From positions 1 to 37,984 of the forward strand of contig CAJVPJ010000172.1 of the NCBI GenBank assembly GCA_910592205.1: a stretch of DNA of 37,984 nucleotides, written 5' to 3'. Made by a program: the position numbers and the translations under genes. Numbering within the stretch: position 1 is the stretch's first letter; each line of letters opens with the position of its first letter. Below the pieces are notes generated by a model. That model saw nothing but the letters and a program-made list of their open reading frames with translations, searched no databases and was not told the DNA's origin. Shown here piece by piece: positions 1 through 8,649 of this stretch. The DNA is from Paraglomus occultum. Lineage: Eukaryota > Glomeromycota > Glomeromycetes > Paraglomerales > Paraglomeraceae.

Positions 1-6
1 CCTCTA

Positions 7-87
7 TACAGTCACAACCTCTTTATAAGCACATTTTCAATAAAAGTTGCATTGTTCCCGACTGTGTGATTATAGGGTACGACTGTA
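7..87. mobile_element. Very small TIR element (pogo/mariner-like ends)
   Basis: The left end reads TACAGTCACAACCTCTTTAT and the right end, reverse-complemented, reads TACAGTCGTACCCTATAAT, so a 77-bp segment is bounded by similar inverted ends and by TA on both sides. The CAGTC.-AACC-TTATAA pattern matches the ends of the larger element at 18378-18934. TA target duplication and such ends are typical of Tc1/mariner-pogo relatives. It lies just upstream of the RAP1-Myb-like start codon and may supply part of that gene's 5' region. No transposase is present. Confidence 0.4.
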
Positions 88-110
88 CATACATACATAC
101 ATTATGTACA

Positions 111-395
111 ATGAAGATCAAGCAGCGACGGCACCAGTTTATTGCAGCGGAGGACGACGTACTGCGCGAGTACGTGAAGAAGCAACACGACGAAGGGAAG
201 GCAATCAGAGGGCTGAAGATATACAGAGCCCTCGCAGAAGAACATCCAACCCACACCGCACAGTCCTGGAGGGATCGAGCAATAAGACAAGTCGTCCAAG
301 TGATAGAGGACGAGTCATACGAAGAAGAGTCCGCCGTCGTCTATCGTCGCCGCCGCCGCCATCACAATCAGCAGCAGCAGCCAAAAATTGAATGA
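111..395 (+). CDS. RAP1-type Myb domain protein (short)
   Basis: A 94-aa reading frame from the first good ATG to a TGA. Residues about 7-62 match the Myb fold of RAP1/TERF2IP-type telomere proteins: F-x-x-x-EDD-x-L-x-x-Y-V near the start, G-x-x-I-x-G-x-x-IY-x-x-LA in the middle and HPTHTAQSWRDR at the end, the hallmark HT-x-x-SWR-x-R signature. The domain binds DNA or telomeric partners in RAP1 proteins. The tail is acidic, then Arg/His/Gln-rich. Full RAP1 also has BRCT and RCT domains; neither is visible, so this is either a stand-alone Myb protein or the first exon of a longer gene, with a possible acceptor (TTTATATTTAG) just downstream. A degenerate paralogue follows at 548-802. Confidence 0.6.
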   Translation: MKIKQRRHQFIAAEDDVLREYVKKQHDEGKAIRGLKIYRALAEEHPTHTAQSWRDRAIRQVVQVIEDESYEEESAVVYRRRRRHHNQQQQPKIE

Positions 396-520
396 CATTT
401 TATATTTAGGCAAAATCAAAGCAGCAGTAGTCGCCGGGAATTTGAGGAGGGTAGCCGGTAGCCCGCGCTCAGTCGCCGCGCCGCCATCACAATCACAATC
501 AGCAGCAGAAAAAAAGCCGC
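345..520. repeat. Internal duplication of Arg/His/Gln-coding tract
   Basis: The stretch around 345-385 (CGCCGCCATCACAATCAGCAG core) recurs around 478-510 with an extra ACAATC unit. The downstream AGTAGTCGCCGGGAATTTGAGG near 427-448 also resembles AGTAGCCGGGAGG near 785-797. This suggests tandem duplication of an ancestral RAP1-Myb gene segment rather than independent simple repeats. Confidence 0.5.
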
Positions 521-547
521 CGCCAGGACACATGGCTCGGGCTAGTC

Positions 548-802
548 ATGGAAAAAATTCCGACAACGAAGAAAAGAAAACACTTATTGGCTACAAGAAA
601 TTTATTGCGGGAAAGTTAGACTGTCCCAGTAGCCGCCGCAGCAGCAACGTCACAAAAGCCAAGCCGCAGCCGTCACATCAGAAGAAAACGCACCCGCTTC
701 ACCAACGAGGACAATAAGGTCCTGGAAGAGTGGGTGCGAAATGGAGGAGAAAGTAGTAGCAGGGGTAGAAATAGACGAGAATTCAGTAGCCGGGAGGTAT
801 AG
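548..802 (+). pseudogene. Broken RAP1-Myb-like paralogue
   Basis: One frame starting at the ATG at 548 is interrupted by TAG at 617-619 and continues to TAG at 800-802. After the interruption it reads RTRFTNEDNKVLEEWV, the same F-x-x-EDx-x-x-L-x-x-W/Y-V start as the upstream RAP1-Myb copy. The second half degenerates into Ser/Arg-rich sequence without the HT-x-x-SWR signature. No splice pair removes the stop cleanly, so it is read as a decayed tandem copy. An unrecognised intron is an alternative. Confidence 0.45.
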
Positions 803-862
803 GAGAGCTGGGGAAGTAATAGTAATAAATAATATATTGATAATTGTAATGTAATAATAATG

Positions 863-1224
863 TTGTGCCCGGATTTGACCCATTTTGATTTTTACGATGT
901 GATAATCCACAAACATTTCTGATTATCACACACCGGAATATCAGCGATGATGCTTCTTTAATAACATGGTTATATACGCACGATGGATTAAAATAATAAA
1001 TATCCGTTTTATTCGTCTTTAATAAGAAAACTAAACAAGAATACATTAAACGTTCAATAGTAATAAAGAAATATCAATGACTATTACAATCATTGTTTGT
1101 ACGATGACAGTCAATGCCGCAAGTGCTGTCGGCCCTTCTACTTTACAATTACAATCGTAAAAATCAAAATGGGTCAACCCATTTCGAGATCCCAGAATGG
1201 GTCAAATCCTAGAATGGGGCACAA
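863..1224. mobile_element. 362-bp inverted-repeat element (MITE-like)
   Basis: The left end TTGTGCCCGGATTTGACCCA and the following TTTTGATTTTTACGA are mirrored at the right end, where TCGTAAAAATCAAAATGGGT runs to GGGGCACAA. The right arm carries an extra internal repeat of GGGTCAA units (three copies). Flanks are AATAATAATG and CAATAATAAT. There is no coding sequence inside. It looks like a non-autonomous DNA element or foldback; the family is not assigned. Confidence 0.65.
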
Positions 1225-2695
1225 CAATAATAATAAAAGTTGACGGGATTTATGATATATACTGTACTGTTGTCGCGCCACATACTAATTATACTGTACT
1301 ACTGATAACGTAAATACTGCCCGAATTTAGACAACGTCAGAGTTACTTGTGTTATAACTTGGCTAAAGTGAATCGACTAGGTTGGCTGACAGTTTTTCCT
1401 ATTATAGTAGTTTGGTACTGATTATAATTCTTTGGGATCTGCTTTCGTTTTTCGCAATGTAGTCAGAAATCGCTTGAGGCGTTGCAGAAGGTAATAGTAA
1501 TAATAAATAGCTTTTCCATAGAAAACTGTGCCTGTCGTTGACTAATAATTTGGCGTCCAAGCAGAACGTCCAAGCAGAACAAAGCAGCAAAAAAGCAGCA
1601 AAAAAGCCTGGCTGTCTGGAGCAAGAGTGAAGGCAAGGATTTAAAGAACATTAGTGAAAAACTCTCAGAGTTAATGACCAAAACAGAGAGTAATTTAGGT
1701 TTGTTTATAACCAGCTACTCGTTCGCAGTTGTCTATCTGCTTTATTCGCGGTTCGTTTTCCTTACAATTAATCGACACTTTCTATCTCTTACTATTATAG
1801 CTGACAAAATACTCTAGGAGACTATCGTAATCTTTTCAAAATCCGTGAAGCGCCACTCAGCGAACAAAGATCAAAGAGTCTCTTTGGAAAGAAATAGAAA
1901 AAAGAAAAACGTAAAGCCAGTCATTCAAAACGCCCCGAGACTTGTGAACGAAAGATTACTGATACAAGGAGCTTGAAAGATGGGCAATAAGTCTATGGCT
2001 GGTACGAAGGTTTTCAAATTATTTTGGGTAATATAGTCAAGTCGAGAGTGTAATAATATATTTTTCCTTCTATTTCGATTCGTTAGCCCGAAGCCGCGCT
2101 AGCTGATTCAGCTAGATGCTTTCCGCCTGTTTGCAGAAATAGAAAGTTAAACATCATTACTACTTCTTATTATTGTTCTGCAAAGGAGGTAGTTGATCAA
2201 CTTCCACCAAGTCTGGGAGCCTCGGTCTCTTTATGCAGGTTTGTAGGTTTTGTTTAATAGAAGCAAGATAGACTGTTGGCGAATAGAATACAGTACATCA
2301 GTATATTCATGCTCATACAACTCGATTTCTTTCGTTTCCCTGCTGGTATTCAGGAAAAGAAAAAACTGTTTAATTGGTGGCAAACGCAATGGCAGCTCTT
2401 GCGCCTTACACTACCCTTCTCCAACTTCTCATTTCTCAATTTCCCATCCATTCGCATCTCATACATTATACATCTCTACATCCGCCTCCAATCGTATGAC
2501 CAACAAGTTCGCAATTTTGTTCGGGACTTGGGTGAGTTGGGATTTGCTTGGTAGTTTACCACAATGCTGGCTTTCATTCAGATGCACTTGGCACTAACGA
2601 GACCGAGAAAGCTAATGTAAATACTATTATTCTTGATAATCATCTTGTCACATATTAATATTATTATTAGATTTGACAACCCCATCGGCCCCGAA
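1225..2695. other. Gene-poor stretch, no supported gene
   Basis: Only short or compositionally poor frames are present. One plus-strand frame around 1616-1817 (WSKSEGKDLKNISEKL start) looks weakly coding but has no start, splice context or recognisable family. No RNA gene was seen. Confidence 0.4.
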
Positions 2696-3057
2696 ATGAA
2701 TCAATTTTGGGTGCAGCGACGACAGCAGCTGCAGCAGCAGCAACGACGGCAACAGCAGCAACGACGGTAACAGCAACAGCAACAACAACAGCAGCAATAT
2801 TATTCATTGCCTAACCCCGTTGTACCTAAACCACGACCAATCCTCGCTAGCACAATTATCACAAGTGTCGCCGGTATCGCAAGTGTCATCAGTATCGATG
2901 ACATCCAAATGCCGTTAATCCATGAACATGAATCATACATTCCACAGAATCGTCAATCGCGTCTGCAACGCTCACGCGGAAGTCCACATTATAACCACGA
3001 AGTGCGTTCCAGTCACCTGTTTCATCTGGACAGACGACACGAAGGTATGGATGGATG
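2696..3057 (+). pseudogene. Poly-Gln coding remnant with in-frame stop
   Basis: From the ATG at 2696 a frame runs through a CAG/CAA-rich tract (Gln with Arg pairs), hits TAA at about 2768, resumes with nine Gln codons, then continues in the same frame with a Pro-rich, non-repetitive segment (PNPVVPKPRP...) to TGA at 3056. The frame continuity on both sides of the stop suggests one former protein with a nonsense mutation inside the repeat. No family is recognised. The repeat could also be simple-sequence DNA that happens to read open. Confidence 0.3.
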
Positions 3058-3532
3058 ATTATGATTAAGAATTATCACAAGCGTAGCAATACGAGTGCCA
3101 GAAGCAGTGGAGCTACATGTGACTACATATACAACGTCGGATGCTATTGGTGTGAGTGAAGCGAGATCATTTGGTGATGGTAAAGACGGGAATGAAAACG
3201 ACTATCTAACTGTTGCAAGTCCTATATTGGACAATAAGTCGATAGGATACCTGTCTGATGAAATGGGTCACAAGTTATTGACAAGTAATGATTGAGTGTC
3301 AGAGCGAAAGGTGGGATTCGATGACTGTAGATGGTGAGAATGTTATAAACCGCATTAACGCACATACAATAGCCCTTTTTTTTTCGAAATATGCCCTTAA
3401 CGTGAACTATAACCTTTTTATGTACTAGGACCGATCATAAACATCTGTTGACATTGATAAGATTAGAGGACCTTTTTTTTTCAAGAAATAAATATCACAT
3501 AAAATGTCTGTCCTATTCTATATAACAGATAG

Positions 3533-3966
3533 ATGAAGGACATCGATGCCAAAATCCATAAAATCAAAGAGTTTCTCTATAATGAGGAAGACTGGCACAA
3601 TCTTTCCGGCTCTGTATATCTAACTATCGAAAAAATCTTCCATCCGCGTACAATTGACAACTGTAAGCGCGTTATTCGCAAAGCAGCCAAGCATATTCGT
3701 GTCGCTGCATCCGGTCACACCTTCTCTTCCCTCTGCAGTACTAAAGATTACCCCATCGTCACCAACAACTTGACCAAAATCACTATCACCTCACATGAGA
3801 AATATGATCGCCGAGGCAGGAGCAAAAATTGGGTAACATTGAAAAAGCACTGAGTGAACATAATCCGCCACTGATGCTGAAAACTGGAAGCCTGTTTAAA
3901 GAACAAACGATTGGTGAGGCTGTTAGCGTTGGCGCGACAGGAACACAAATCAGTAGAATGAAAACT
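3533..3966 (+). pseudogene. Sugar-1,4-lactone oxidase FAD-domain fragment
   Basis: The frame from 3533 contains IFHPRTIDNCKRVI, then HIRVAASGHTFSS and PIVTNNLTKITI, which is the start of the FAD-binding PCMH domain of D-arabinono-1,4-lactone / L-gulonolactone oxidases. These enzymes make erythroascorbate or ascorbate, normally at the mitochondrial membrane. The frame is lost near 3815; the family resumes in shifted frames as AGAKIG and then NIEKALSEHNPP, EQTIGEAVSVGATGTQ. An extra G near 3835 explains one of the shifts. It stops at about 3966, 15 bp before helicase sequence begins. The C-terminal ALO domain is absent, so this is a truncated, frameshifted remnant. Confidence 0.65.
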
Positions 3967-3978
3967 TAACGCAGCAAC

Positions 3979-5420
3979 ACGCATAATTACTCTATCTGCT
4001 ACTGTTCCAAACGTACACGACGTTGCCATGTGGATTGGTATTGGAAATACATCAACAGTCCCACCTCCAACAGAGGCTACTGTGCTACACTTTCGTGAAG
4101 AGTATCGACCTGTCAGACTTCTTAGACATGTAAAAAGCTACCCAATGGAGGCGTGCAGCCCGTTTAAAAAGTTAGACAACAAGTTGAGTTTTTCCGACAT
4201 TACCTTTTTTTGTACTGTGTTTGCCCATGTACTAATTGTGTACGGTTGTTTGAAATAATTCAGACATACTCAAGCAATAAGCCAACACTTGTCGTGAGTA
4301 TTCGTTAGTGTCAAAAATATATTACGTGTATTACAATTAGTTTTGTGCTACGAGAAAATCCAAAGTCAGCGTTGCCTGATGCTCTTAATGGACCAAATCA
4401 TCTTTGTGTGTACATCACGTTAAAAAATTACTGGTAGTAATAAGGCATGTCATGTTTCAGAAAAGACGACGGAAATACGAGATAAAAAATTACAAGGTAA
4501 GCTAACGAGAATGTTAAGATCCATAACGCGTTTTATTATAAAGTGACAACACTATACTTCTTGTAGAAATGTGCGTTATGGAATTGCCTTACGAGATTGA
4601 AAACCATGTTTTTGAATGGATTTATTCGAGTAGTATATAAGTATGTTATGCGTGATAGACGTCGTGTATTTATCATGTACCAACATTTGTTCTCCTATTG
4701 TTTCAGGCACCCCATCCACACTGGCTGTATAACGCTACGCGTCTGGCGTGGCGTATATTTTTGTCGCCTTCTCGTCGAATTTGTATAACTATAAAACTTG
4801 CCGGCTCATTTAGTAGTCATTAAGTCTACTCTCGGATATACAAAACAACAATATGCAGAATATTCGGATTTAGAGATAATCAAATGCTCGGGCGGCGGTA
4901 TGGATGAATACACGAGAAAATATTGTAGTAATCAATACTTTATTAATGTAATTATATGCAAATCCATAGGGAAGACCACAATTCGATGACAGTGGCGTTG
5001 GTGAGGGAAACTTTTCAATAGTATACAAAAACAATACAATTACGAAAAGAATGTAATTAACAGATCCATGTTATTAGCTGTGATTCTAACGAGTAATGAG
5101 ATGCATCGCAAGTATGAAGAATTGGTTTCCGGAAGCGAAATATTAGAAAGCAGGTAACTAACATGTAAGACGTCAACATAGGAAAAATCAACGATATACG
5201 GCTAACACGTGTACAAAAACCATTATTTACAGTTTATATAAGAATTTGACGGAACATTTAAATGCTGAAATTTGTCTTGGAGCAATTGATACCGTTACAA
5301 GAGCAAGTTTCCAAATCAGAGCCATGAATCTTCCATCGATGAACTGGTGCGCGCACGTATACTGCAATTTAGTCACACATTCCGATTCTACAATCTCCTG
5401 AACTTAGGAATACTCATTTA
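3979..5420 (+). pseudogene. Decayed MER3/HFM1-type meiotic DNA helicase fragment
   Basis: Several blocks in order match the middle of Ski2-like helicases of the HFM1/MER3 type. Motif III region: LSATVPNVHDVAMWIG with FREEYRPVRL (3981-4140). YSSNKPTLV with FCATRKS (4263-4365). PAHLVVIKST with AEYSDLEI (4799-4890). GRPQFDDSG (4969-4995). AVILTSNEMHRKYEELV (exon 5078-5153). NLTEHLNAEICLG (from 5233). Some introns still have consistent donors, acceptors and phases (5001-5077 and 5154-5232). However, FCATRKS runs into TGA, stops lie between the TLA block and PAHLV, and the GRAG motif is off frame. The Walker A and DExH region is missing. In meiosis the intact enzyme promotes crossovers. An intron-rich divergent gene is a less likely alternative. 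Confidence 0.6.
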
Positions 5421-6360
5421 TTGGTATTAACTGGATAAATTTACTTAGGCTATTAGGTTTCCGTGTTTAATCAAACTTTCTGACGTTGATTTGTAATTTA
5501 ACAATGGTGATGTCACATTTTAGACACCACACATCCTCGACGTGATAATCCACGTTTACTGACAACATGTGTACAGACAAATGTCCGTTATCTGTTGGGA
5601 CAGCAATTATTTGACGGATCCTGCTGTTTATTCTTTGGGAGAGAGGGTTAGCTAGTTGGCAAATATGACAAACATGCCGAATAAAAGACGTAAGTGATTC
5701 AAAGACAAGTTTTCAAGCGTTTATTTATGGTAAAAGATGTCTTACAATTATAGATCCTAATAAAGTTTTTATTTTTTTCCTTTATAAACTCTAGTGAATT
5801 CATAGCGATAGATGAATATCACATAATACACATTCGTCTATATGACCATGATCCGTTACACCATTAACGTGTGTTGTATATAGCCGTTTCAGGATTTTAT
5901 ATGCCGCCATCATCCCACCCGCTTATCTCTCACTACTCAACTATACTCGCCACAACTCTTCTCGATCTCCTTATTCGTCCACATGCTGTCATCGGGTACC
6001 TCGGGGTGCTGGCGATTGAGATCGATTTCGCGTTTTCGAAATTCAAACAGATCATTATATGCAAACTCAATATCGTACTTAATATTCCGTATCAATGCGT
6101 TATATACATATTGATAACAGTTACGCTTCACATGCATGTAAGTTTTATAAGCATAGTATTCTTGGTTGCTTATTTAGGGTTTCTCGCGATGAAGGTTGAT
6201 TTTGTCGTTTTCTATAAAACAGACATTATAATATGCATATATACACATATATTACGTCCCAATTTCTCAATACACTATCATAATATGAAGGTAATAAAGT
6301 AAGAGGTAGACGGACATTTTCCCCGATCCCAGCAACGTGTAACAAGTGTAAAAGATGCAA
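5421..6360. other. Gene-poor stretch with unassigned coding-like scraps
   Basis: After a possible acceptor (CATTTTAG), 5524-5640 reads DTTHPRRDNPRLLTTC... in an open frame but matches no family I know. The frame at 5871-6302 is hydrophobic and AT-driven. No supported gene. Confidence 0.3.
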
Positions 6361-6371
6361 TACCCTTAAAG

Positions 6372-6786
6372 CGGTTATTAGCCATGAAGTCCAAGAATCT
6401 TTTCATACGTTGAGGATTGGATACGTTGTTGTGCCAAACGACGCTCGGAGATAGTCAGCTCGATATATACTTTGCAACATACGGAAGAGTATTTGTGAGC
6501 AAGATGAAGGAATTAATGGTAGGGAGGTTGGATTATAGAGCATATGGCGCAGGGAGAATTAAATAGGTAAAAAAGTGATTATGATCCATTTTACCTTGAT
6601 AGTTCAAAAGAATATTTCTCGCCCAAACCCGGCCACTTCATTCCGAAAAGATTCTTCCCCGAGAACAATCCGAGCCTGGATTGGTTCTATCCATTCAGTG
6701 TGGGAGCAGACAATTGTATCGGGAAGAATGTTGCGTGGATATCGATGGATGCCGCGCTCGCTCGTTGCACACTTACGCAAATTTAA
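6372..6786 (+). pseudogene. Cytochrome P450 C-terminal fragment
   Basis: Near 6372-6450 a frame reads KAVISHEVQESFHTLRIG followed by YVVVPNDA, resembling the K-helix and following strand of P450s. From 6628 the frame gives PGHFIPKRFFPENN then FYPFSVGADNCIGKNVA, containing the haem-ligand signature F-x-x-G-x-x-x-C-x-G-x-x-x-A with its cysteine. It continues with DAALARCTL and ends at TAA 6784-6786. Fungal P450s are about 500 aa, so only the last fifth is here. No upstream oxygen-binding I-helix was found in frame. Read as a truncated relic; a remaining exon of an unrecognised gene is possible. Confidence 0.6.
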
Positions 6787-8164
6787 ATTTGGCCTTTACC
6801 GGAAAGCGAGCAGACGGCAGTTGGTGATGTCTACATTTTTACAGTAAGAAAGGGGCATGACACATTGATCACGACGCTGATGATATCAGATATGAGCAAA
6901 ACCGTTTGAACTCACCCGCAGTGTAAATTATACGTTTGTTTGAGAAACGCAGGCAACAGACAGACAGACTTGATGTCCAAGAATGACGTCTATTATATTG
7001 TGAGGAATATGACAGATGAAGATTGACCAGATATGTCATTGTATAGGGTTATGTGCAACGAAATAAAAAAGCGTATCAATATGTAAATCATTTGGATTAT
7101 CTTCCAGACTATGGTAAGAATGCTTGATTATTTCTACTGCCAAAAGAGAACCATTGTCAGCTATTAAGCTTTCGATTTTTCCTCAACAGTTGCGCGCGTC
7201 AATATGCACTGGCTAGGCCTGTCGTCTAATTCGTTGCCAGACTTTTATCCTCAAGTCTTTGACCGGAAAAAAATCTCACCACCCATTCTGTTTTACGTGA
7301 CAATATCCATATTAAAAAAAAGACAACACACACTATAATGACAAGAGATTAATATAATTGATACAGTGAGGGAATCAGAAAAATTGGTCGTCAAGCTGTT
7401 TACGAAGCTGCGTTGGTTTATTTAAAGGATCGTGCAATTATAAAAGATTGTAGTTATGACAAGTGATTAGATAGCGGGTATATTTCCTGTATAAATAATA
7501 TTGTTTCACACATCCGGGGTAACATGGATAAATTCCCATATTACAAAGCATAACAATGCACCTTACTTCCATTTGCATATTGATTTTTGAACAGCGCTAG
7601 TAAATTTAGGGATTGGTGGCATGTAATCCCGTTCATAATAGACCGACTAAGATATACACACATACGGTTAATTATCTGGGGAAAGGATTCCTGTTAAATC
7701 CGAAGAAAGTGAGATAGAATTTCATAATACTGTCGAACAGACTATATTGAAACAAGTACATATAAGGTGCAGAAACACTAGTTTCTTTGAAAAGCTTGAT
7801 GATATTTTAATGAACATATTTTGATTTAAAGCTGATTTTGTTATCATCTCACACATCTTATTCTGTTTGTACGTCAAAATATTTCTGCATATACATGCAG
7901 TGTGCAGGGTTTGGCTTGTAGTGGCTGTGTCCCCAGCCTAGACTTTGTTTGTTTAGCGCAGATATCTAACCTTATCTAGTAAAAAATTATTCATACAGCA
8001 CTGAACGGAAGATGTTACATCGTAGAAACACAAAATTTGGCGCAAATTGAGGGGGTGGGGAAACTTGTCATTATGCATGTTATTAATTTCATATGAATTT
8101 GTCCATATACTTTTGTAAATAGATGATGCAAGAATAACACCTATCAACTCCACGTCCACGGTAA
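6787..8164. other. Gene-poor stretch
   Basis: Two short plus frames look weakly coding: 7378-7466 (KIGRQAVYEAALVYLKD) and about 7688-7824 (ending FFEKLDDILMNIF). Neither has a recognisable family or convincing splice context. The rest is AT-rich non-coding sequence. Confidence 0.3.
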
Positions 8165-8597
8165 TCAAGTTGGCTGACGATTACGTAGTGTTACTTCAAC
8201 ACATATGGCGTAGATTCTCAGCTGCTCCGTTGTCTAAAGAAAATATACCCGTATTTCAATACTGTTCTGATAACATGAAAATGTTGCGAGGAAAACCGGG
8301 AGAGGTAAGTTAAGCTTTAAATGTTATATACTGTACCATCTCTGCAAACTTCTTTTTTCTGTTCGTAAGGTCTTGTTCAACGGCTTGTTCTTGCGTCAAC
8401 TCGTTTACAGTATCGGCGGGATCTTCTACTGTGGGCAAAAGGTGTTGCTGTCTCTCTTTGTAGTTGACAGCGCTTCCTGTTACTCTTTGTTTCTGAACAT
8501 TCACTATCATGGAATGGTTGCGTCCCGTAAAGTCAGATTTTGTAGGAACCGTTCTACGTTTTCGGCCGCGCGTTGAAGACTTTGCATTCTGAGACAT
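8165..8597 (-). CDS. Small two-exon family protein, copy A (109 aa)
   Basis: Exons 8337-8597 and 8165-8233, with a 103-nt intron (GTACAG donor, TTTAG acceptor, phase 0). The protein starts MSQNAKSSTRGRKRRTVP, continues SDFTGRNHSMIVN, has a Gln/Glu-rich middle with LPTVE and VNELTQEQA, and ends KKFAEM joined to TTEQLRIYAICVEVTL. The N-terminus is strongly basic with an NLS-like RGRKRR run; there is no signal peptide and no membrane segment. The C-terminal exon could form an amphipathic helix. Copies B and C share the same architecture, which supports the splice model. The function is unknown and I recognise no described family; DNA or RNA binding is only a guess from the basic end. Confidence 0.65.
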
Positions 8598-8633
8598 GTT
8601 GGAATATGGTGTGTCTATAGTGTCTGGCGCACT

Positions 8634-8642
8634 CTTTATATG
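8634..8642 (-). promoter_or_regulatory. TATA box of family copy A
   Basis: On the minus strand CATATAAAG lies 37-45 nt upstream of the copy A ATG. Copies B and C have a TATA element at nearly the same distance, implying a short 5' leader. Confidence 0.5.
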
Positions 8643-8649
8643 TGCAAAT

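Noticed and set aside
1-1300. Subtelomeric location suggested by a RAP1-type gene
   Set aside because: No telomere-type short G-rich tandem repeat was found at either end of the window.
2696-3057. Possible stop-codon reassignment (TAA as Gln inside a Gln tract)
   Set aside because: All intact genes here (CCDC124, Raptor, dynamitin, AKR) use TAA, TAG or TGA as ordinary stops and none needs readthrough, so a nonsense mutation is simpler.
5871-6302. 143-aa plus open frame
   Set aside because: Hydrophobic, Ile/Tyr/His-rich translation of AT-rich DNA starting at a non-ATG codon; no family or splice support.
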